Source of the DNA: Marinilabiliaceae bacterium
Lineage (GTDB): Bacteria; Bacteroidota; Bacteroidia; Bacteroidales; Marinilabiliaceae
NCBI GenBank assembly: GCA_016342595.1
Contig: JAEINY010000007.1
Span: 1-62,051, forward strand
DNA: 62,051 nucleotides
Direction of reading: 5' to 3'
Part shown: one piece after another, positions 52,479 to 59,925 of the stretch
Position numbering within the stretch: position 1 is the stretch's first letter
How the letters are laid out: the number at the start of each line of letters is the position of its first letter
Notes under the pieces: model-generated
What the model saw: only the letters and a program-made list of their open reading frames with translations
What the model was told of the DNA's origin: nothing
Databases searched by the model: none
Position numbers and translations under genes: made by a program

Positions 52479-52688
52479 CACTTTTGCCTGACTTTGTGTC
52501 ACTTTTTAGGCTTGTGCATTGCTCTTGTATCACTGTGAAGCGGTTTTGCCTCTTTTTGTATTGCTTTTACCTGACTTTGTGTCACTTTTATGTGGCTGTG
52601 CATTGCTTTCGGAACTTTGTGCAGCGCTCTTGCCCCATTGTGCAGTGCTCTTGCCACATTGTGCAGTGCTTTTACCTTTCGGGCCTAC
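52479..52688. repeat. Degenerate 21-base tandem array C
   Basis: Ten consecutive units, nine of exactly 21 bases and one of 20 (52501-52520), fill the centre of the divergent gap 52297-52838. The last ones are most alike: 52626-52646 and 52647-52667 both run GCTCTTGCC...CATTGTGCAGT with one difference. The units at 52480 and 52563 share CCTGACTTTGTGTCACTTTT, about 84 bases apart, suggesting a higher-order 84-base (4 x 21) repeat. The plus strand is poor in A and rich in T. The rest of the gap holds the SNF2 leader and the promoter area of the oxidoreductase. Confidence 0.78.
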
Positions 52689-52838
52689 TCTCATTTGTGT
52701 TTTTATTTCACCACTTCATGAAGATGTTTTGATGTGCATTGAATTTCTATTTTATTAGTCGACTCTGGTGAACAATTTTATTTGTAAATAGTCTCAATAA
52801 GCAAAGATGTATTAATTTTTGTCACAGTAATTTTTAAA

Positions 52839-53453
52839 ATGAATAGTATGAAGCACCTAATTATATATGCCCATCCATCAGAAAACAGTTTTAGTAATCG
52901 TTTAAATCAAGCCCTGGTACATGAAAGTGTACAGAGGGGATGGGAGGTTGAAATGCGCGATTTGTATGCCTTAAATTTTGATCCCGTACTCGGTGCTGAT
53001 GATTTGGCACAATTAAAATCAGGTTCAACCCCCATATCCATTCACACAGAACAAAAATTCATCCGTGAAGCAGATGTGATCTCCTTTGTGTATCCATTAT
53101 GGTGGGCAGGTTTTCCGGCTATCATGAAAGGGTATATTGATCGGGTACTGGCGCATGGTTTTGCTTTTAAAGCGGATGCCAATGGCGTAAAAGGTCTGTT
53201 GAAAGAAAAGCGGGTTTACTTGTATACTTCCATGGGGAATAGTTTGGAACAATATGAGCAGAAAGGTTTACTGGAGGCTTTTCGGAAAACTCAGGGGGGA
53301 GAGATCTTTGAGTTCTGTGGCATGGAAGTGGTAGATCAGCAGTTTTTTCCACAGATACCAGTTGCCTCGGAAGATAAAATTCAATTTCACATTGATCAGG
53401 CCTTGACAGGTTTTGAGTCGGCAACACGCATTGCTTCTACGAAAAGTGCATAG
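52839..53453 (+). CDS. NAD(P)H:quinone oxidoreductase-like flavodoxin-fold protein
   Basis: The 204-residue protein has the KefF/MdaB/NQO pattern: LIIYAHPSENSFSNRLN, the RDLYALNFDPVL segment, FVYPLWWAGFPAIMKGYIDRV and a TSMGNS loop. It binds FMN or FAD and reduces quinones using NAD(P)H in the cytoplasm. Met 4 (MKHLIIYAH at 52848) is a possible alternative start. It heads a co-directional series with a DUF1801 protein, IclR and SDR genes. Confidence 0.9.
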   Translation: MNSMKHLIIYAHPSENSFSNRLNQALVHESVQRGWEVEMRDLYALNFDPVLGADDLAQLKSGSTPISIHTEQKFIREADVISFVYPLWWAGFPAIMKGYIDRVLAHGFAFKADANGVKGLLKEKRVYLYTSMGNSLEQYEQKGLLEAFRKTQGGEIFEFCGMEVVDQQFFPQIPVASEDKIQFHIDQALTGFESATRIASTKSA

Positions 53454-53476
53454 GTATTGAAAGAACCTTGAAAAGG

Positions 53477-53902
53477 ATGAATCAGATTCAAAAATTAAAG
53501 TTTCACTCAATAGATGAATTTCTGGAGTATTTGCCAGGTCACGAACGGGAAATGGTCGATCGATTACGAGCAATTATCCGGGATTGTATGACCGAAGGAA
53601 AGGAAAAGTTGGCTTACAACGTACCCTATTATTACCTGCATTCTCGCGTTTGTTTTATATGGCCTGCTTCTGTGCCTTGGGGAAATGTAAAAGCGGACGG
53701 TGTGTTGCTAGGCTTTTGCAATGGCCATAGGATGCGCGATGAACTGAATTATTTAGAAAAAGGGAATCGCAAACACGTTTATGTCAAAACGTTTACTAAT
53801 GTGGGTGAAATAGATTTGGATCTCATCAGGACCTATCTTTTTGAGGCCCTCACTATAGATGAGCAATTACATCAGCAAAAACGAAGTAAGAAAAAGTTAT
53901 AG
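53477..53902 (+). CDS. DUF1801 (YdhG-like) protein
   Basis: I prefer the ATG at 53477 (MNQIQKLKFHS) over an upstream TTG, giving 141 residues. The family features are the EFLEYLPGHEREMVDRLRAI opening and KLAYNVPYY followed by a cystatin-like fold with KHVYVKTF. The biochemical role is unknown; members are often stress-linked. The end carries a basic QQKRSKKKL tail. The following IclR start lies 77 bases further on. Confidence 0.85.
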   Translation: MNQIQKLKFHSIDEFLEYLPGHEREMVDRLRAIIRDCMTEGKEKLAYNVPYYYLHSRVCFIWPASVPWGNVKADGVLLGFCNGHRMRDELNYLEKGNRKHVYVKTFTNVGEIDLDLIRTYLFEALTIDEQLHQQKRSKKKL

Positions 53903-53942
53903 AAATTTTCGGTTTAAAATTTGTCTGGTTACCAATAATCTG

Positions 53943-53982
53943 CCATATTTGTTTCAAATGCAAAACAAAGTTTCAAATATGG
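53943..53982 (+). promoter_or_regulatory. Palindromic operator candidate at the IclR start
   Basis: CCATATTTG (53943-53951) and CAAATATGG (53974-53982) are perfect inverted repeats. Inside them are the palindrome ATTTGTTTCAAAT and a second copy of GTTTCAAAT at 53970, both in direct orientation. It overlaps the ATG at 53979, as expected for an autoregulated IclR gene. Confidence 0.6.
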
Positions 53983-54764
53983 AATCCGATGTAAAAAGTA
54001 GTTCAAAATATACCATTCCCAACTTACAAAATGCCTTGTCGCTGGTCGACTTAATTTCGAAACAGAAGAATGGAATGAGTCTGCCGGAGATGATTCAGCA
54101 GACAGGAGTGCCTAAATCAACGCTTTTTCGGATCTGTAGTACGTTAATGGAATCGGGGTATCTCATGAAAGATGAAGAAAGCAGCCATTTTATCTTAACC
54201 CGTAAATTTCTAGGCATTGGTTTGGCTGCTTTAGGAGAAGAGAGTTTGATTGAGAAAGCATTAGCACCCATGCGTGAGTTGCGGGATGCAGTCAACGAGA
54301 CTGTTCTGTTAGGTACTTTAATGGAAAAAGATGTAGCTCTGTTAGAGCAAGTAATAGGAAACCATCCCTTTACTTTCTTTATAAAACCGGGTAAACATTT
54401 TGTGTTGCATGCCTCTGCACCGGGTAAAGCATTGTTAGCTTTTTTGAAGGATGAGGACCGGGAAAGCATTTTCTCCAAAATTGAGATGGTACCTTATAAT
54501 GCACGTACCATCACCACAAGGGATGCCATGATGAAAGAAATTGAAGATATCCGTCAGAAAGGATATGCCGTGGATCGGGCCGAAGAGATGGATGGGATTC
54601 ACTGTGTGGCAGCCCCGGTTTTTGATCAGCATCGTCACCCTTTGGCAGTTATTTGGACTACCGGACCGTCAGCCCGGCTCACGGAAGCACAATTTGAAAC
54701 GGTAGGACGCGAAGTGATGGAGTGTGCCCATAAGATCTCTGCGCGTTTTGGATATAATGCATAA
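53979..54764 (+). CDS. IclR-family transcriptional regulator
   Basis: I start at 53979 (MESDVKSSSKY), giving 261 residues, close to the family norm of about 250; the longer frame overlaps the DUF1801 gene. The N-terminal winged helix-turn-helix (about 20-80: MSLPEMIQQTGVPKSTLFRI) is followed by the IclR effector domain (about 90-255: KHFVLHASAPGKALLAFL, EMDGIHCVAAPVFD). IclR proteins sense small carbon compounds. The gene is followed by an SDR gene after 97 bases and then the propeller/cytochrome operon, which are plausible targets. A 40-base palindrome spans its start. Confidence 0.9.
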   Translation: MESDVKSSSKYTIPNLQNALSLVDLISKQKNGMSLPEMIQQTGVPKSTLFRICSTLMESGYLMKDEESSHFILTRKFLGIGLAALGEESLIEKALAPMRELRDAVNETVLLGTLMEKDVALLEQVIGNHPFTFFIKPGKHFVLHASAPGKALLAFLKDEDRESIFSKIEMVPYNARTITTRDAMMKEIEDIRQKGYAVDRAEEMDGIHCVAAPVFDQHRHPLAVIWTTGPSARLTEAQFETVGREVMECAHKISARFGYNA

Positions 54765-54861
54765 GTTATCAGGGTTATAGTTGTTTGTGGATTACTGCTT
54801 AATGGGAAAGTAAAAAGGTAGAAGATAAAAGTAAAAAGGAATATATAAACTGAAATAAACA

Positions 54862-55584
54862 ATGAAAAAAGGATTAATTGCCATTACTGGTGCAAGTTCC
54901 GGAATCGGAAAAGCCATTGCTCTAAAATTTGCCAAAGAAGGCTATCCCGTGCTCTTAATGGCGCGTCGGGTGGAGGAAATGCAGGCTTTGAAATTGGAGA
55001 ACTGCCTGGTGAAAAAAGTAGATGTGACCAACGCCGATACAATCTCTGCAGCCATTATAGAAGGTGAGCAAGCGTTTGGACCGGTGGAATGTTTAATTAA
55101 TAATGCAGGGGTGATGCTGTTGGGTGATCCAGGCAGTCAATCGCCTGAAGAGTGGCAACACATGTTTGATGTGAATGTGAAAGGATTGTTGAATGGCGTA
55201 CATGCAGTCTTGCCGGCTATGAAAGAGCGCAAAAACGGAACGGTAATTAATATTGGTTCAGTGGCCGGACGCAAAACTTTACCAGGTCACGCAGTGTATT
55301 GCGGTACCAAGTTCGCCGTGCATGCTATGACAGAGAATATGCGCATGGAATTATCGGCACATGATGTACGCTTCATAACCATTGCTCCCGGTGCGACAGA
55401 GTCCGAATTGATTTCACATACCACAAATGAGGATATTAAATCCGGCTATGAAGATTGGAAAACAGACATTGGTGGGGCTATTCGCGCTGAAGATGTGGCC
55501 AATTCGGTCTACTTTGCTTTCTCACAACCGCAAAATGTATGTATTCGTGAAATAGTATTGGCGCCTACTCGCCAGGAGCCTTAA
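54862..55584 (+). CDS. Short-chain dehydrogenase/reductase
   Basis: The 240-residue classical SDR has ITGASSGIGKAI (cofactor binding), NNAGVM, and the catalytic Ser in INIGSVAG with YCGTK (YxxxK). It resembles the YdfG-like 3-hydroxy acid or sugar alcohol dehydrogenases. It lies between the IclR gene and the cytochrome/propeller operon (31-base gap), so it may be part of an IclR-controlled carbon pathway. Substrate unknown. Confidence 0.92.
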   Translation: MKKGLIAITGASSGIGKAIALKFAKEGYPVLLMARRVEEMQALKLENCLVKKVDVTNADTISAAIIEGEQAFGPVECLINNAGVMLLGDPGSQSPEEWQHMFDVNVKGLLNGVHAVLPAMKERKNGTVINIGSVAGRKTLPGHAVYCGTKFAVHAMTENMRMELSAHDVRFITIAPGATESELISHTTNEDIKSGYEDWKTDIGGAIRAEDVANSVYFAFSQPQNVCIREIVLAPTRQEP

Positions 55585-55615
55585 AGTAAGCGTAACAAAT
55601 TTATTCCGGATCGAT

Positions 55616-58120
55616 ATGAGGTATTTTATTTTTCTAGCAGTACTAACTCAACTAGTTGTTGGTAGCGGCAATGCTCAGAGAGCTTTGGATATAGATCAGC
55701 GTATCACTGCTATCAGGAAGGCTGCAACTGATTTAAGTCAAAAATATGAGGTGGGTCTGACCCTGAAAGAGCATATCTCAGATCTGGATGAATTTGAGAT
55801 AAACTACCAACAAACAGGGCAGGCCGACTTAGGCCGCTTAGCTCAAATTCAAAAAGCGATTTTATTAATCCATCCGGCTTTTAATAATGATTTTATTTAT
55901 ACCACGCGTAATCAATATGCCCCCGATCATCATAATACGGCCACTTTGTTTCAGAAAGGGGAAATTAATGATTTTAAATTTGATCCGGGATCAACATTAG
56001 AAGCAGTCGATTTGAGGGCGGGTACCAATCGGATGCTGATTCAATGCGATAGTGGGATTGTTCGTGACCCCGAATTATCATATGACGGGACGCGCATTCT
56101 GTTTTCTTATCGACAGAATCAAATGGATGATTATCACATTTATGAGATGCCTGCCAAAGGAGGTGCATTGACCCAATTGACTTTTGCAACAGGAATCTCG
56201 GATATTGATCCTATTTATTTACCGGATGGAGACATCGTTTTTAGTTCGACCCGTGAGCCGAAATACTGCATGTGTAACCGTCACATCATGGCGAATTTAT
56301 TTCGCATGGAACCAGATGGTGCAAATATTGTGCAGCTGGGTAAAAATACCCTTTTTGAAGGACATGCTTCGCTGCTTCACGATGGTCGTATCCTGTATGA
56401 TCGGTGGGAATATGTGGATCGTAATTTTGGGGATGCCCAGGGTTTATGGACGGTTAATCCCGATGGGACCAATCATGCCATTTTTTATGGAAATAATACC
56501 AATTCACCTGGTGGTGTTATTGATGCCCGTGCCGTGCCTGGTAGTAATCAGGTGATTTGTGTCTTCGGATCCTGTCATGATCGTCCCTGGGGAGCCTTGG
56601 CATTACTGGATCGCACGCAAGGTGTAGATGGCGAAAAAGCGGTCACAGCCATTTGGCCCGATAGCGCCCGGCAGTTGATAGGTCGTGGCAATTGGGATCA
56701 GTTTATGGCCCTGGATGTGCGCTATGAAGATCCGTATCCCCTGGATGATACTTACTTTTTATGCTCCCGAACCATTTACATGGATAAGCAAGGCAACCGA
56801 CCCATCAATGAAAAGATGGGGATTTACCTGGTGGATCGATTCGGGAATGAAGTATTGCTGCACGAAGCAGATGATAGTTGTTTCGATCCGATGTTGCTGA
56901 GCTCACGAATCAAAGAACCTGTGATTCCGGTTCGGGCGAAATACGATGATTCACCCGGTTATTTCTATGTGCAGAATGTGTATGAAGGCACACACATGGA
57001 TAGCGTAATTGCCGGAGCCGTGAAGTATTTTCGAGTGGTAGAGTCGCCTCCCAAACGCACCTATACGCAAGAAGGCTGGAAAGGCCAGGGTGAGCAGGCT
57101 CCCGGAATGAACTGGCACAGCTTCGAAAATAAAAAGGTATTGGGCGAAGCACCGGTCGAAAAAGATGGTTCGGTCTATGTGGAGATACCGTCTAACAAGT
57201 TTGTGTATTTTCAACTGCTGGATGCTGATAAAAAAATGATTCAGTCCATGCGCAGTGGTACGATGGTACAACCCGGTGAAGTGAAAGGCTGTATTGGTTG
57301 TCACGAAGATCGTTTATCCGTACCAGTGAACCAACCAAGCTTACCGGCTGCCATGCGAAAAGCACCTGTGTCGATGGTTACTTCAGGTGAAGAAGCGGAA
57401 AATTTTAATTACACCAGCCGGGTTCAGCCGATTTTTGACACGCATTGTGTGAGCTGTCATGATTTTAATTCAGATAATAAGTCAGGTCTTATATTAGCTG
57501 GTGATAAGAATCCCTTTTTTAATGCCTCCTATGTGGATTTGTATGTGAAGAAAATGATTCGGCCCGTGGGGGGTGGTCCGGCTGAGATTCAAGCGGCTTA
57601 CAGTTGGGGATCACATGCCAGTCAGCTGATCAATGTGATTGAGGGGCAACACCAGGGTACGGCTCTTTCTATAAGCGAAAAGGAAACCATTTATACCTGG
57701 TTAGATTTAAACGGGGTGTATTATCCGGTATATGAAAGCGCCTATTCCACACATCCGGCCGGCCGAAGTCCCTTAAGCTATGATGAATTAAAGCGTCTGG
57801 GTGAATTAACTCATGTGAATTTCGAGCAGCTGAATGCTCATTGGAGACAGTTAGGCCCACAGATATCTTTTGATCGACCGGAGCTGAGTCCATGCTTAAA
57901 TAATCTTTCCAATGATTCTGCGGAATTTAAGGAAGTAATAGCCATTATTACGAAGGGGCAAAAGCGCTTAGCTCAAACACCGCGAGCTGAAATGGAGGGG
58001 TTTGAACCCAGTGCGGAGCAACAGAAAATGCTGAAGAAATACATCGATCGAATGGAACAGGAGAAGGCCTGCAAAAAGGCGATTAGTACAGGAGAGAAAC
58101 AGTATGATAGAAAGAATTAA
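55616..58120 (+). CDS. Secreted hydrazine-synthase-alpha-like propeller protein with c-type haem motifs
   Basis: The 834-residue protein has a signal peptide (LVVGSGNAQ), a PD40/TolB-like propeller (repeats such as DPELSYDGTRILFSYRQ and DPIYLPDGDIVFSSTRE; about 110-450) and two CxxCH sites: CIGCH at about 559 and CVSCH at about 611. The region around VIPVRAKYDDSPGYFYVQNVY and the haem sites is like the HZS-alpha-like family, which is widespread in non-anammox bacteria and of unknown function. It is very unlikely to be a true hydrazine synthase; no beta/gamma subunits are present. Its end overlaps the next gene by 17 bases. Confidence 0.83.
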   Translation: MRYFIFLAVLTQLVVGSGNAQRALDIDQRITAIRKAATDLSQKYEVGLTLKEHISDLDEFEINYQQTGQADLGRLAQIQKAILLIHPAFNNDFIYTTRNQYAPDHHNTATLFQKGEINDFKFDPGSTLEAVDLRAGTNRMLIQCDSGIVRDPELSYDGTRILFSYRQNQMDDYHIYEMPAKGGALTQLTFATGISDIDPIYLPDGDIVFSSTREPKYCMCNRHIMANLFRMEPDGANIVQLGKNTLFEGHASLLHDGRILYDRWEYVDRNFGDAQGLWTVNPDGTNHAIFYGNNTNSPGGVIDARAVPGSNQVICVFGSCHDRPWGALALLDRTQGVDGEKAVTAIWPDSARQLIGRGNWDQFMALDVRYEDPYPLDDTYFLCSRTIYMDKQGNRPINEKMGIYLVDRFGNEVLLHEADDSCFDPMLLSSRIKEPVIPVRAKYDDSPGYFYVQNVYEGTHMDSVIAGAVKYFRVVESPPKRTYTQEGWKGQGEQAPGMNWHSFENKKVLGEAPVEKDGSVYVEIPSNKFVYFQLLDADKKMIQSMRSGTMVQPGEVKGCIGCHEDRLSVPVNQPSLPAAMRKAPVSMVTSGEEAENFNYTSRVQPIFDTHCVSCHDFNSDNKSGLILAGDKNPFFNASYVDLYVKKMIRPVGGGPAEIQAAYSWGSHASQLINVIEGQHQGTALSISEKETIYTWLDLNGVYYPVYESAYSTHPAGRSPLSYDELKRLGELTHVNFEQLNAHWRQLGPQISFDRPELSPCLNNLSNDSAEFKEVIAIITKGQKRLAQTPRAEMEGFEPSAEQQKMLKKYIDRMEQEKACKKAISTGEKQYDRKN

Positions 58121-59921
58121 AGAGTTATCCGGAATAAAAGGATTGGTTTTTATGGCGGTGGCCATGCTATTGGTATCATTTACCTGGAGGGATGAACCAA
58201 CGAAAGCGAATAATGCACCTTTGTCACCCATTGCTTTTGTAGTGGATACCATACACAATCAATTGATTGTCGCACAAAAGACTGGTTTTAGAATTGATTT
58301 TATTGATCTTCAGAGCGGTGAAATCAAACACTCATTACCCACACAACTGCCTCCCACAGGTATTTGCCTGGATGGGAAAGACCGGGTGTATGTGACGTGT
58401 AGTCATTCATTGGGAGAGGTATTGGAACTGGATGTGATTAATTACCGGATCGTGAATCGGTGGGTGGCCGGTCATGGCGCCAATAGTCCGGTTTTATCTT
58501 TGGATAGAGAGCTTTTGTATGTGGCCAATCAATATACCAATGATATCTCTGTCTTCGAACTGACGACTCATTCGGAGCTAAGGCGCATGAAGGTATTGCG
58601 TCAACCCCTGGCTATGGATGTGACACCCGATGGTCGATGGCTTTATGTGGCTAATTTCCTGCCAGCCACACGTGCCGATTTGGATACGGTGGCCGCAGAT
58701 GTGTCGCTTATCGATTTGAAGAATCATCAAGTTGTCAGGCACATCAAGTTATCCAATGGCAGCAATGCCTTACGTGGATTGAAAGTGACGCCCAACGGAA
58801 AGCAAGTATTAATTGCACATAATCTGGGACGTTTCCAGGTACCCACCACCCAATTGGAACAAGGTTGGATGAACACCAGTGCCTTATCCATTATTGATAC
58901 CGAGCAGCATTCTTTATTGGCCACCATCTTGCTGGATGAACCGGAATATGGTGCCGCCGGATCCTGGGGCGTTGATGCCAATGAAACGCATATTGCAGTG
59001 GCGCACTCGGGTACCCACGATTACAGTTTGATTGATTATCAGGGTATGATAAATAAGCTGGAAACCATCGCCGATAAAGAGGTATTGTCTTATGATTTAA
59101 CTTTTTTGTCAGGTATACGTCAGCGGTATTCAGTGGATGGGAACGGGCCACGTGCCATTGGCCTGTCTCAGGGAAATGTCTATTCCGCCCTTTATTTCTC
59201 CGATCGTTTTCAGGTAGATGAAGTGGCTTCAAAAAGAAATAGCCGCATCATAGAATTGAATCCGGATCTTCAGATGGATTCCCTCCGTTTGGGTGAAGTG
59301 ATCTTTAATGATGCTACACATTGCTTTCAGCAGTGGCAATCGTGTAATGGCTGTCATCCCAATGAGGCACGTACTGACGGATTGAACTGGGATTTGCTCA
59401 ACGATGGTATTGGTAATCCCAAGAACTGTAAGAGTATGGTGCTTTCACATGAAACACCACCTGCCATGATTACAGGTATCCGACCATCAGCTGAGGTGGC
59501 TATACGCGCAGGATTTCGGCATATACAGTTTGCACAGGTGGAGGAGTCGCAAGCCCGGGCCGTCGATCAGTATTTAAGTTCACTGGAGCCGGTGCCCAGT
59601 CCCTACCTGGTGCAGGGTGAACTTTCCGCCAAAGCGCAAAAGGGAAAAGAAGTCTATGAACGCATCGGTTGTAACTATTGTCATCCGGCACCTTATTATG
59701 CCGATGGGAAAAAACATAAGATAGGAACGGCCGGCCATAGTGATCGGACTACCGAGTGGGATACACCGACACTACGTGAGGTGTGGCGAACAGCTCCCTA
59801 TCTGCACGATGGCCGGTCAGCTAACATAGAAGATATGTTGAAGGGTGAAAAACATGGTCTTCACAAAGAATTATCCAATGAGGAATTGGAACAGTTAATC
59901 GAATACGTTTTATCGCTTTAA
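58104..59921 (+). CDS. YVTN beta-propeller fused to a di-haem cytochrome c peroxidase-like domain
   Basis: The 605-residue protein has an N-terminal signal-like helix (GLVFMAVAMLLVSFTW), YVTN/NHL-type propeller blades (about 45-340; LLYVANQYTNDISVF, RWLYVANFLPATRA) and a C-terminal di-haem region with CNGCH (about 414) and CNYCH (about 523) plus the typical TPTLREVWRTAPYLHDGR segment. Such domains transfer electrons in the periplasm. It overlaps the previous gene by 17 bases and is followed by the NPCBM/propeller gene after 4 bases, so the three genes are one operon. Confidence 0.88.
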   Translation: MIERIKELSGIKGLVFMAVAMLLVSFTWRDEPTKANNAPLSPIAFVVDTIHNQLIVAQKTGFRIDFIDLQSGEIKHSLPTQLPPTGICLDGKDRVYVTCSHSLGEVLELDVINYRIVNRWVAGHGANSPVLSLDRELLYVANQYTNDISVFELTTHSELRRMKVLRQPLAMDVTPDGRWLYVANFLPATRADLDTVAADVSLIDLKNHQVVRHIKLSNGSNALRGLKVTPNGKQVLIAHNLGRFQVPTTQLEQGWMNTSALSIIDTEQHSLLATILLDEPEYGAAGSWGVDANETHIAVAHSGTHDYSLIDYQGMINKLETIADKEVLSYDLTFLSGIRQRYSVDGNGPRAIGLSQGNVYSALYFSDRFQVDEVASKRNSRIIELNPDLQMDSLRLGEVIFNDATHCFQQWQSCNGCHPNEARTDGLNWDLLNDGIGNPKNCKSMVLSHETPPAMITGIRPSAEVAIRAGFRHIQFAQVEESQARAVDQYLSSLEPVPSPYLVQGELSAKAQKGKEVYERIGCNYCHPAPYYADGKKHKIGTAGHSDRTTEWDTPTLREVWRTAPYLHDGRSANIEDMLKGEKHGLHKELSNEELEQLIEYVLSL

Positions 59922-59925
59922 TAGA

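Noticed and set aside
52479..52688. CRISPR array
   Set aside because: Units are only 21 bases with no constant repeat plus variable spacer pattern, and no cas genes are present.
55616..58120. True hydrazine synthase (anammox)
   Set aside because: Only the propeller/cytochrome-like alpha-type domain is similar; other subunits and the anammox gene context are absent.
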